Source: Planctomicrobium sp.
GTDB taxonomy: Bacteria > Planctomycetota > Planctomycetia > Planctomycetales > Planctomycetaceae
DNA length: 12,790 nt
Reading direction: 5' to 3'
Assembly: GCA_029259835.1 (NCBI GenBank)
Contig: JAJDEL010000170.1
Span: 1-12,790 of the forward strand
Shown here: in pieces, positions 1-7,457 of the stretch
Numbering within the stretch: position 1 is the stretch's first letter
How the letters are laid out: each line of letters starts with the position of its first letter
Program-made: the position numbers and the translations under genes
Notes under the pieces: model-generated
What the model was told of the DNA's origin: nothing
Seen by the model: only the letters and a program-made list of their open reading frames with translations
Database searches by the model: none

Positions 1-2864
1 TGTTGCTCGATGGAATCTTTCGGGATCGAAAGTTCTTTGCCTTCGGCATCTCTGAGGAACAGTTCCGTTGCGGTTTCACGAGCTTTGATGCCGGAAAGAA
101 TTTTCCCTTCATCGGTGGCGACGACGACCGTGTGGTAGCCTTCTTTCACTTTTGCATTGGGATCAAGGAGTGATTCGACGATGTAGTCCGGCTGAGCTGT
201 TGCCCCTAGGCTGACGATGTTCGACCCGATCAATCCACCAGCAGGTCCAACGGAATGGCACTTGAGGCAGTTGAGATTGGCACGCCGGAAAATTTGTTCG
301 CCGCGAGCAGGGTTTCCTTTGGTTCGAACTTCATCGACGAGAGCGTTCATCTCGGCGGCGGAAAGTTTCACTGGATCTTGATTCAACTGTCCGGCAGTAC
401 GCAGGAGTTTGGAAAGTTCGGAATCCTGTTGACCAGAAGAACTGAGGACTCGGGCGCCGACAACAGCGATGTCTTTGGGAACCGTTTGATCCTTCAATGC
501 TTTCGCGAGTAAGTCGGTCGCCCCCTTACGCTGAAGGACTGCCTGGAAGAAGGGCTGTGCCTGTTCGACATTCGTTGATTGAAGAAACTTCACGGAAAGT
601 TGAGAAGCCTGCTGTGGTCGGAAACGCAAGAGTTCCTGAATGGCTGCCCGACGAAGTATGAGCGCCGATTTGCTCTTGGCAATTCTGGTCAATTCAGCTG
701 AAGATGGCTGATCGGCGAAGGCTCCGAGCGCCTGAATGGCGACAATTTTCTCGGACAGGTCACGGTTCTTGCCTTGAGAATGGGTTAATACGAGACCCCG
801 TAATGGTTGATGTTTCCATGCTCCGAGGCATTGAATCACGGCGGATCGAATGGCAGGGTTCTTTGAGTCTGCGAGAGTTTTGACTTTCCCCAAGTCGCGT
901 GAAGGAACGATCTTTCGATTCTGAGCGGCAGCGAAAAGTGTGTGTAGCAGGGCATGTTGCTGTTCTTCGGATTGTTCTGCGGCAGTTGCCTGATCGAAGA
1001 TGATGCCAAGTTGTTCTGTTGTTCCGATGTCCGCAATCACGGCAAGAGCATCCCCTTGTGCTTGACCAGAGAGGCTGCCTTGTTTGATCTTTTCAACTAA
1101 AGTCGCCGTCCCGGCTGCTGAACCTGTAGAGCGTAGTAAAAACGGTAGAGCTTGCGGTGGTGAATTGATTTCGAGGTCGCCACTGACAAGAACAGGCGTC
1201 CAGTACGATTCGAGGTCACGGCATGTCAGCCACAAGGCGTAATCGATGTTGGTGTCGACATCGAAGTTGAGTGCCTGAAGAGCGACTTCCACCGCGGCAG
1301 GTTGTTTGACTTCTGCAAGAGCGCGGATCGCTTCGAGCCGTACTTGTGGATGGTCGTCAGTCACTCGTGCTGAAAGTAACTCAAGGGGTGAATCAATTTT
1401 GCGAACCAATTGTCCGATGACTCGAGTTGCTGCTGCACGAACTTTGTGGTCTTTACTGCTGAGGCAGCGACCGAGCAATGTTGGTTCCAGTTTTCCGAAT
1501 GATTGATGAATCCAAAGTGCTTCCAAAGTGAGCGTGTCGAGTTGATTATCTTTCGGAAGACCAGCGATCCAGCGGTCGACTTCCGGAAGAACTTTTGCTC
1601 CCCGTTCCTTCAAGACAACTTTCGCCTGACCTCGCGAATAACGATTAGCAGTTGTGACTTTCTGAAGAAGGTCTGCGGTGGACAGTTTGGTGAGGTCGAC
1701 ATTTTTGAGTGCCGGTTTGCCGGTGTAGGTGACTCGCCAGATGCGACCATGAGTGTGGTCGCGGCGTTCATCGCGAAAATCGACTTCTCCATGCTGGATG
1801 ATCGGGTTGTACCAGTCGGCAATATAGATCGCTCCGTCTGGACCTTGCTTCACATCAATCGGGCGGAAGGCAACGTGATTCGACTTAATCACTTCCTGTT
1901 GTTCCTGTGAGCGATAGCCGGACTCATCTTCAGTGACCACAAACCGGCAGACGCGATGACCGCGAAAGTCGTTCGTGATCATACTTCCTTGCCAGTCATC
2001 CGGGAGGTGTTCGCTCTCAACGATTTCCAGTCCGCAATGTTTCGGGCTGCCGGGGTTGAGTCCATGCAGGATGCGTGGTGCTCCGTAGGCGGTTATGTAG
2101 TAAGCGCCGGGGACCATGTAATTGATCCCTTCCCCGCCGGCTCCGTCGGTTCCGAAAGTTTGTCCGTAGCGATTGAAGTCGGTTCCCCACTGATTCACAA
2201 GACCTCTGGCGAAGACGCTCAGTTCGAGTGTTTCCGGTCGAAATCGCCACATTCCGCCTGCGTTGAGGCGGCGAATCCCCCAAGGAGTTTCGATGTGACT
2301 GTGGATGTAAATTGACTGATTGAAATAGAGATGGCTTTCCGGTCCGTAGCGAAGCGTATGAATAATATGGTGCGTATCTTCCGTGCCGAATCCGGAGAAA
2401 ACGATTCGCTTTTCGTCTGCTTTGCCATCGCCATTCGTATCTTTGAAGTGCAGCAGTTCGGTACTGGCACCGACGTACACGCCACCGTTTCCCGGGGCGA
2501 CGGCAGTCGGGATGAGAAGTCCTTCGGCGAAAATTTGCGTCTTGTCGCTGACGCCGTTTCCGTCGAGATCCTGGAGATAGAGCACCTTGTCGCTCGCTTT
2601 GGCGCCGACTTCGATGTGTGGATACGTTCCAGAACTGGCAATCCAGAGTCGTCCTTGTGGATCGAAGTTCATTTGGATCGGCTTGGCGATTTGCGGATCG
2701 GCAGCGAATAGGTTGACTTCAAATCCTTCCGGCAAGATGAACGTCTTTCGTTCAAGTTCCGGGTCCGGCGACGGGATGACTTTCAAATCGCGCTGAGCAA
2801 ACAGGCTCTCACTCAAAATGAGGAGACAACAGAAGGTGAAAAATAACGCTCGAAACAATTTCAT
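1..2864 (-). CDS. PVC-type membrane-bound dehydrogenase with C-terminal haem-binding CxxCH domain (3' end outside window)
   Basis: The frame is open from the ATG at 2864 to base 1, giving 954 complete codons without the stop. Residues 1-23 form a signal peptide (hydrophobic core, ending LFAQ), so the protein is exported. Residues about 40-380 match the Pirellula/Verrucomicrobium dehydrogenase domain (TIGR02604 type, a beta-propeller related to PQQ sugar dehydrogenases), with IYIADWYNP at 346-354 and HGRIWRV at 372-378. Two acidic loops, D99-L-D-G-N-G104 and D142-T-N-G-D-G147, resemble calcium-binding loops. Residues about 450-830 are helical and HEAT-like. A class-I c-type haem site, C866-L-K-C869-H870, opens the TIGR02603-type domain. 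Relatives are about 1000 aa, so only the last haem-domain residues should be missing. The start has only a weak AGG upstream. The likely role is periplasmic oxidation of a sugar or alcohol with electron transfer to haem; the substrate is unknown. It lies 160 bp after another haem protein gene and is probably co-transcribed with it. Confidence 0.93.
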   Translation of the reverse strand, partial: MKLFRALFFTFCCLLILSESLFAQRDLKVIPSPDPELERKTFILPEGFEVNLFAADPQIAKPIQMNFDPQGRLWIASSGTYPHIEVGAKASDKVLYLQDLDGNGVSDKTQIFAEGLLIPTAVAPGNGGVYVGASTELLHFKDTNGDGKADEKRIVFSGFGTEDTHHIIHTLRYGPESHLYFNQSIYIHSHIETPWGIRRLNAGGMWRFRPETLELSVFARGLVNQWGTDFNRYGQTFGTDGAGGEGINYMVPGAYYITAYGAPRILHGLNPGSPKHCGLEIVESEHLPDDWQGSMITNDFRGHRVCRFVVTEDESGYRSQEQQEVIKSNHVAFRPIDVKQGPDGAIYIADWYNPIIQHGEVDFRDERRDHTHGRIWRVTYTGKPALKNVDLTKLSTADLLQKVTTANRYSRGQAKVVLKERGAKVLPEVDRWIAGLPKDNQLDTLTLEALWIHQSFGKLEPTLLGRCLSSKDHKVRAAATRVIGQLVRKIDSPLELLSARVTDDHPQVRLEAIRALAEVKQPAAVEVALQALNFDVDTNIDYALWLTCRDLESYWTPVLVSGDLEINSPPQALPFLLRSTGSAAGTATLVEKIKQGSLSGQAQGDALAVIADIGTTEQLGIIFDQATAAEQSEEQQHALLHTLFAAAQNRKIVPSRDLGKVKTLADSKNPAIRSAVIQCLGAWKHQPLRGLVLTHSQGKNRDLSEKIVAIQALGAFADQPSSAELTRIAKSKSALILRRAAIQELLRFRPQQASQLSVKFLQSTNVEQAQPFFQAVLQRKGATDLLAKALKDQTVPKDIAVVGARVLSSSGQQDSELSKLLRTAGQLNQDPVKLSAAEMNALVDEVRTKGNPARGEQIFRRANLNCLKCHSVGPAGGLIGSNIVSLGATAQPDYIVESLLDPNAKVKEGYHTVVVATDEGKILSGIKARETATELFLRDAEGKELSIPKDSIEQ

Positions 2865-2888
2865 TGATAAACCTGTGTAGTGCCAATT

Positions 2889-3025
2889 GGATTCACGATT
2901 TGAATCCTGCACCGTCGGGTCCGCTTTGTGGACCATTGGTATGGGTGATTGTTTTTGGTCCGCACGGCGGACGCTGCTCATTTCCTGATGAAGATCATGA
3001 TCATAAACAACACCTGCAACGGTGT
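2889..3025 (-). repeat. Array of inverted repeats in the spacer upstream of the PVC dehydrogenase gene
   Basis: The 160-bp gap between the two haem-protein genes (2865-3024) holds no credible gene but several inverted repeats: GGATTC/GAATCC (2889-2894 and 2902-2907, 7-nt loop); GGTCC/GGACC (2918-2922 and 2930-2934); GTCCGC/GCGGAC (2958-2963 and 2967-2972, 3-nt loop); the palindrome GATCATGATC (2993-3002); and ACACC/GGTGT (3010-3014 and 3021-3025), which overlaps the preceding stop codon. The word GGTCCGC occurs at both 2918-2924 and 2957-2963, so the arms of the two middle hairpins can also pair with each other. No U-run follows any stem on the minus strand, so none is a standard intrinsic terminator. 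A structured intercistronic mRNA region is the simplest reading. The repeats are certain; the function is inference. Confidence 0.6.
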
Positions 3026-5886
3026 CATCTTCGCGTGAGAGTTTCATCAAGATTGAGCAAGATGTTCGATAAGACCGTCCAGGCAGCCTGAGTTTCCGGA
3101 GGTGTCTGTGCATCCTCTCGAAGACCGATGGCTTGGAGCTTTTCAGCGGATGTTGAATTTTGAGTGAGCTGCAGACTCAAGGATTCAAACGTTTTGTTGA
3201 GGACAGACTGTTCCTCTAAAGAAGGTTCTCGCGCAGTGCACAGCATGAATCCGAACGACAATTGACTTTCAATCGAGTTGCCTCCTTCGTTCAAGATTCG
3301 ACCGGCGAGAGCTTGTGCCGCTTCGATGTAAACAGGGTCGTTGAGTGTGACAAGAGCCTGAAGCGGGGTGTTCGTTGGGATTCGCCTGATTGTGCAAACT
3401 TCGCGGCTGGGAGCATCGAAGGCATCCATTGACGGATACGGAATTGAACGTCGCCAAGTGGTGTAGAGACCGCGTCGATATTTGTCTTCACCCTTGCTTG
3501 TTTCCCAATCTGTTGAACCACCAAATGCGGCACGTAGACCGAGTTTTGGTCGAGGTGGGTTCACCGATGGTCCGCGCATTTTATGACTGAGAAGTCCCGA
3601 AACAGCCAATGCCTGATCTCGAATCATTTCTGCGGAGAGGCGGAACCGAGGACCTCTGGCGAGCAGGCGATTCTTGGGGTCGAGTGCCGTTAATGATTCG
3701 TCGACTGTTGAGGATTGTCGGTAAGTTGCCGACGTGACGATCAGCTTCAAGAATTTTTTTTGCTGCCAGCCACTATCCATGAATTGAATCGCGAGCCAGT
3801 CGAGAAGTTCGAAATGGCTCGGTAGTTCTCCTTGCATCCCGAAATCCTCGCTTGTTTCAACGAGTCCGAGACCAAAGAGGATTTCCCAGTACCGGTTTGC
3901 GAAGACGCGAGCCGTGAGTGGATTCGCCGGATCGACCAACCATTTCGCGAAGTCGAGGCGCGTTGGGTTTGGAGTTTCCAGTGGATGGAATTCCTTCAGC
4001 ACACCGGCAGTTACTTCTGGTCCAAGGTCGAGGAAATTGCCGCGAACCTGAATGTTTGTCTTGCGGTGCTTCTCGGCGGGGAGTTCCCGCATAATCGGAA
4101 CCGTGATCGCTTTGATTGCGTTGAGTTGCTTTTCGGTGCTGACAATTTGCTTCTGGAGCTTGTCGATTTCCGGATTATTTTTGCCGAGATATTCGGCAAT
4201 GGCGGCTTTCTCTTCTTTCGTGATCTCTTTCGAAGTTTTTGGGACTGCGACCAGGGTCTCTTTCTCGTTTGCCTTTAATTTTTCTTTAGCCCAGATCGGT
4301 GTCTTGTCTGCGTCGAGTAGGACCACTCGGAAGCCGTTGAGTCTTTGGCCGACGCCAGGGCTGTCGCTCCGATTCCACACGACAATGCGGTCAATATTGT
4401 GAACTTTTCCCAAGTCGACTTGCCACCAGGGAGCGAGTCCGTTTTCAGTGTGGGTGGTCGATTTCGCGTCGAAGAAATGACCGTCGGTATTGCCGTCGAT
4501 TGCGAGATTCGCTGATGCATTATAGGACGTGCTGATCTGCGTTGCATTTTTCCCAAGAGCGATTTGCTCTTCTCCAGAAAAGACTTGAACTTCTGCGAGC
4601 GAAAGGAATTCTGACCTTCCAGGAATATCGATCCTGACGAACTGAGCAGCTATCGGCCCCTCTGGCAGTAGGAGATCAGTCGGCTTGCTGGCCTCTGAGG
4701 ATTGAAGCGTTTTTAGTTTCTCCTTGAGTGTGTCGATCTTCGCCTGTACGTTCTTCTTCTTCTCGATGAGTTCGGGAGTCCAGGTTTCCAGAAGCGGGCC
4801 TTCGTCGCGGCGGTCGGCATCTTCGGTCTGATTGAGAATCGCAAATACGCGGAAGTATTCCTCTTGCGAAATCGGATCGTATTTGTGCGTGTGACATTGG
4901 GCGCACCCCATTGTCAGTCCCATCCAGATTTGCATCGTTGTATTCACTCGGTCAACGATGGCGGCGCTGCGGAACTCTTCGTCGTCGGTTCCGCCTTCAC
5001 TGTTTGTCATCGTGTTGCGATGGAACGCAGTCGCAATCAATTGATCGTGTGTGGGATTCGGAAGCAGGTCACCTGCAATTTGTTCAACGGTAAATTGGTC
5101 GATGGGAATGTCTTTGTTAATCGCATCAATAACCCAATCTCGATATTGCCAGATCACGCGAGGTGGATCGTCGGCATAGCCTGCCGAGTCGGCATAGCGT
5201 GCCAGATCGAGCCAGATTCTCGCCCACCGTTCCCCGTAGGCAGGCGAAGCGAGTAAGCGGTCAACGAGATGTTCGTACGCGAGCGGCGTCTCGTCACTTA
5301 GGAAGTTCTCAATCTCTTCTGGACTTGGTGGAAGGCCGGTTAAATCGAGTGAAAGACGCCGGATGAGGGTGCGGCGCTCTGCCTCAGGAGAAGGTTTGAG
5401 TTCTTGCTGGTCTAGCTCTCGCAGTACGAAATGGTCCAGCCCGCTACGGCACCAATCCGGGTTGCTGACTTCGGGAAGTTTCGGAGAGATCGGGGCGACG
5501 AACGACCAGTGCTTGTCGTATTTTGCACCTTCGGCGACCCACTGCTTGAGCGTTTCGACCTCTTGTTTGCTGAGTGCGGCGCCTTGGTCGGTTGGTGGCA
5601 TTCTCGTCGATTCATCATTCGTGAGAATCCGAGCGATTAGTTCACTCGCATCGAGTTGCCCAGGAACGATTGCCCGCTCGCCACTTTCGAGTTCCACTTG
5701 AGAAGACTCAGCATCGTCAAGACGCAAGCCGGCTTCACGTGTATCAGGGTCAGGACCATGGCACTTGTAACAGCGTCCGGAAAGAATGGGGCGCACATCT
5801 CGCGTAAAACGAATTTCGTCGGCGTTCGACACTGTTGAAAGCGTGAAAATCCCGAGCAGCGAAAGAATGCAAAGTCGATTGTTCAT
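3025..5886 (-). CDS. Secreted PSCyt1-DUF1549-F5/8C-DUF1553 planctomycete protein
   Basis: A 953-aa exported protein if started at the ATG at 5886, which begins directly with a signal peptide (MNNRLCILSLLG, cleavage near SNA-DE at 21-23). A TTG 33 nt further upstream is in frame but would put charged residues before the signal. Domains in order: planctomycete cytochrome-c-like PSCyt1 with C39-Y-K-C42-H43 (about 25-125); DUF1549/PSCyt2 (about 145-355) with a second haem-type motif C328-A-Q-C331-H332; a charged coiled-coil stretch (370-400); an F5/8-type C (discoidin, galactose-binding-fold) domain (about 410-545, with DGNTDG and WWQVDLG); another helical stretch (555-600); and DUF1553/PSD1 (about 640-905, with NRYWEILFG, LSAEMIRDQ and NTPLQALVTLNDP). 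The biochemical role of the family is not established; carbohydrate binding and redox chemistry at the periplasm or cell surface is inference. It starts 62 bp after the Ldh gene. The usual DUF1501 partner gene is not seen nearby. Confidence 0.94.
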   Translation of the reverse strand: MNNRLCILSLLGIFTLSTVSNADEIRFTRDVRPILSGRCYKCHGPDPDTREAGLRLDDAESSQVELESGERAIVPGQLDASELIARILTNDESTRMPPTDQGAALSKQEVETLKQWVAEGAKYDKHWSFVAPISPKLPEVSNPDWCRSGLDHFVLRELDQQELKPSPEAERRTLIRRLSLDLTGLPPSPEEIENFLSDETPLAYEHLVDRLLASPAYGERWARIWLDLARYADSAGYADDPPRVIWQYRDWVIDAINKDIPIDQFTVEQIAGDLLPNPTHDQLIATAFHRNTMTNSEGGTDDEEFRSAAIVDRVNTTMQIWMGLTMGCAQCHTHKYDPISQEEYFRVFAILNQTEDADRRDEGPLLETWTPELIEKKKNVQAKIDTLKEKLKTLQSSEASKPTDLLLPEGPIAAQFVRIDIPGRSEFLSLAEVQVFSGEEQIALGKNATQISTSYNASANLAIDGNTDGHFFDAKSTTHTENGLAPWWQVDLGKVHNIDRIVVWNRSDSPGVGQRLNGFRVVLLDADKTPIWAKEKLKANEKETLVAVPKTSKEITKEEKAAIAEYLGKNNPEIDKLQKQIVSTEKQLNAIKAITVPIMRELPAEKHRKTNIQVRGNFLDLGPEVTAGVLKEFHPLETPNPTRLDFAKWLVDPANPLTARVFANRYWEILFGLGLVETSEDFGMQGELPSHFELLDWLAIQFMDSGWQQKKFLKLIVTSATYRQSSTVDESLTALDPKNRLLARGPRFRLSAEMIRDQALAVSGLLSHKMRGPSVNPPRPKLGLRAAFGGSTDWETSKGEDKYRRGLYTTWRRSIPYPSMDAFDAPSREVCTIRRIPTNTPLQALVTLNDPVYIEAAQALAGRILNEGGNSIESQLSFGFMLCTAREPSLEEQSVLNKTFESLSLQLTQNSTSAEKLQAIGLREDAQTPPETQAAWTVLSNILLNLDETLTRR

Positions 5887-5948
5887 GAACAATTCCGTTG
5901 AAAAAATTCCTGCGTTCAATTTGATGCGAAGTTACCGTAGGGCCGGTA

Positions 5949-7001
5949 TCAATCAATGAAATCTAGCGGGACGTCGAGTTTCGCGGAGAGTTCCGTGAGT
6001 TGCCTCCACGTTTCGTCAGGAATGGTGACGCCGTTTGCCTGTCGTTCAATTTTTCGTCGCTCTTCAATTTCACCTGGCAGGAAGATTTCATCCACGCCTG
6101 GCAACTTCGGACAATCCTTAATGTGGCTGACGTACTGGCGCATCCACGAATCGTATTCATCCTGAGAGAGGAACTGCTCGACATCGATCAGTTGAAGCCA
6201 GACGCCGTTTGCTCCGCGCGGCAAATCCGTTCGACAAACACCACTTCCGGAAAGCATTCCGCAAAAGACATCGACCATCACGGACAAGCCGTAGCCTTTA
6301 TGTCCGAGCATTGGTCCGCCGAGTGGAAGGATCGATCCGTCTGGCTTGTCGTAATAGGCATTTGGGTCGGTCGAAGGTTTTCCATGGCCGTCGATAATCA
6401 TTCCTTCCGGAACAGAATGTCCTGATTGTTTTGCGACGCGTAATTTGCCTTCGGCGGTTGCACTCGTTGTCATGTCCAGGACGAATGCACCGTTGAGAGA
6501 AGGGGCTGACATACTGATCGGGTTCGTCCCAAGCCGACGCTCCATTCCTCCGAAAGGTGCGACACCACCTGGACCTGGCGCGTTGACTGCCATGATCGCT
6601 GCGAATCCTTGATCGGCGGCATCATGCGTATAGGCTCCAAGACGTCCAACGTGATTGCAATTCCGCATCATGACAGTCGCAGTTCCGGCAGCGCGTGCTT
6701 TCTCAATTCCCAGCGCGAGGCCTTTGCGAGCTGTCACTTGACCGAAATTAAAATGTCCATCGACAATTGCAAACGCACCCCCTGATTTCACAATTTCAAA
6801 CTCTCCGCCCGGCTTGACGTATCCATCGTTGACAAAGTCAACATACTGCATCAACCGCATCACTCCGTGGCTGTCGTGACCGACGATATTCGCATCTGAA
6901 AGTTCCTGCGCGACGACCTTTGCATCCTCTGGAGGAATCCTGGCACCGAGAAGAATGCGGTTGGAAAGTTCGAAAAGCTGGCTTTGATTCAGGACAGGCA
7001 T
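5949..7001 (-). CDS. Ldh-family NAD(P)-dependent oxidoreductase (malate/L-lactate dehydrogenase-like)
   Basis: A cytosolic 350-aa protein of the malate/L-sulfolactate/ureidoglycolate dehydrogenase family (Pfam Ldh_2 type; relatives AllD, YiaK, ComC), at normal family length of 330-360 aa. Visible motifs: GHDSHG at 41-46, with H45 in the position of the proposed catalytic His; RNCNHVG at 113-119; RRLGTNP at 155-161; DMTTS at 176-180; and GHKGYGL at 233-239. Such enzymes reversibly convert a 2-hydroxyacid (or related alcohol) to the 2-oxo compound with NAD(P). The substrate cannot be read from the sequence. I chose the ATG at 7001; an in-frame TTG at 7016 would add five residues, and neither has a clear Shine-Dalgarno. 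The gene is followed after 62 bp by the PSCyt1 gene, so the two may form one transcript serving catabolism of a common substrate (inference). Confidence 0.93.
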   Translation of the reverse strand: MPVLNQSQLFELSNRILLGARIPPEDAKVVAQELSDANIVGHDSHGVMRLMQYVDFVNDGYVKPGGEFEIVKSGGAFAIVDGHFNFGQVTARKGLALGIEKARAAGTATVMMRNCNHVGRLGAYTHDAADQGFAAIMAVNAPGPGGVAPFGGMERRLGTNPISMSAPSLNGAFVLDMTTSATAEGKLRVAKQSGHSVPEGMIIDGHGKPSTDPNAYYDKPDGSILPLGGPMLGHKGYGLSVMVDVFCGMLSGSGVCRTDLPRGANGVWLQLIDVEQFLSQDEYDSWMRQYVSHIKDCPKLPGVDEIFLPGEIEERRKIERQANGVTIPDETWRQLTELSAKLDVPLDFID

Positions 7002-7457
7002 GGAGGGGATTTTCAAAGAATTCAGATTTTGGGAGTGGACAATCAGCCGCAGCTGACAGTCGGTGATTATAGATCGGGCAAGGCCGAATGAGAAGAACTC
7101 GGCTGGATTCTACAGAAATGGTTTCTGGTCAGGGTTGGTTTATTCCCGAAGACCACGGCAAAAAGCCAATGGCCCTGGTATGCCACCAAAGAAAAACCAG
7201 CAAAGGTCACTGTGAAAAGAAACGGTTGGGCAATGCCGGGCATGTGGGAACAAGTACACAAATAGCGGTGGAGGGACTCGAACAAGCCTTGCGAAACCTT
7301 GGGAATGTGCGACTTTCCCGAAATAGGCGACGCAGAATCCGACGCAATCTGTGCAGCGATGGAAGCTATTCGAGATGCTCAGGAGAGGTTGCGGAGTGAG
7401 TTTGAGGAATATATCAGGTTGCAATCACAATGATGGCGAAAGCGGAGCAAAGTGAAT
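7002..7457. other. Gap between Ldh and CDP-alcohol transferase genes; no intact gene
   Basis: This 456-bp stretch interrupts an otherwise compact minus-strand run. No minus-strand frame resembles a protein: the longest (7140-7424) is rich in Cys, Phe and His and looks like the shadow of plus-strand coding sequence. On the plus strand there is a frame with one internal stop and coding-like composition, described separately as a possible decayed gene. No convincing intrinsic terminator follows the transferase stop at 7458, and no convincing promoter for the Ldh gene was found, although one would be expected here because the gap probably separates two transcription units. Confidence 0.5.
7092..7433 (+). 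pseudogene. Possible decayed small gene, plus strand, one internal TAG
   Basis: Between the TGA at 7089-7091 and the TGA at 7431-7433 one plus-strand frame is open for 113 codons except for a single TAG at 7263-7265. The part before the TAG reads like a basic, Trp-rich protein segment (for example KWFLVRVG, WPWYATKEKPAKVTVKR, GWAMPGMWEQ). The part after it ends in a well-formed amphipathic helix rich in Glu, Arg and Ala (AESDAICAAMEAIRDAQERL). Around the TAG, the next frame gives a coding-like stretch, QIAVEGLEQALRNLG, so two compensating frameshifts rather than one nonsense change are also possible. There is no good ATG with a ribosome binding site. I do not recognise the family. It could be a decayed gene, two tiny genes, or chance. 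Confidence 0.3.

Noticed and set aside
1503..1910. 135-codon plus-strand open frame
   Set aside because: Antisense to the PVC dehydrogenase gene, which is continuous from 2864 to 1 with recognisable domains.
2219..2641. 140-codon minus-strand open frame
   Set aside because: Same strand but a different frame from the PVC dehydrogenase; its translation is Arg/Ser/Thr-rich without domain character.
2958..2972. GC-rich hairpin as an intrinsic terminator
   Set aside because: On the minus strand the stem is followed by an A-rich stretch, not U; the run of T lies on the wrong side for termination in the direction of the flanking genes.
3832..4278. 148-codon plus-strand open frame
   Set aside because: Lies wholly antisense to the PSCyt1-DUF1549-DUF1553 gene, whose domains are clear across the same bases.
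4864..5256. 130-codon plus-strand open frame
   Set aside because: Antisense to the well-supported DUF1549 region of the PSCyt1 gene.
7261..7290. tRNA-like T-arm on the minus strand (TTCGAGTCCCTCCACC)
   Set aside because: The five bases before TTCGAGT (GCTTG) do not pair with those after it (CCCTC), there is no CCA, and no matching acceptor strand or anticodon arm lies upstream. It is likely chance within the decayed plus-strand frame.
7140..7424. 94-codon minus-strand open frame in the Ldh/transferase gap
   Set aside because: The composition (Cys, Phe, His and Pro-rich, no domain pattern) is typical of an antisense shadow; the plus-strand frame is more coding-like.
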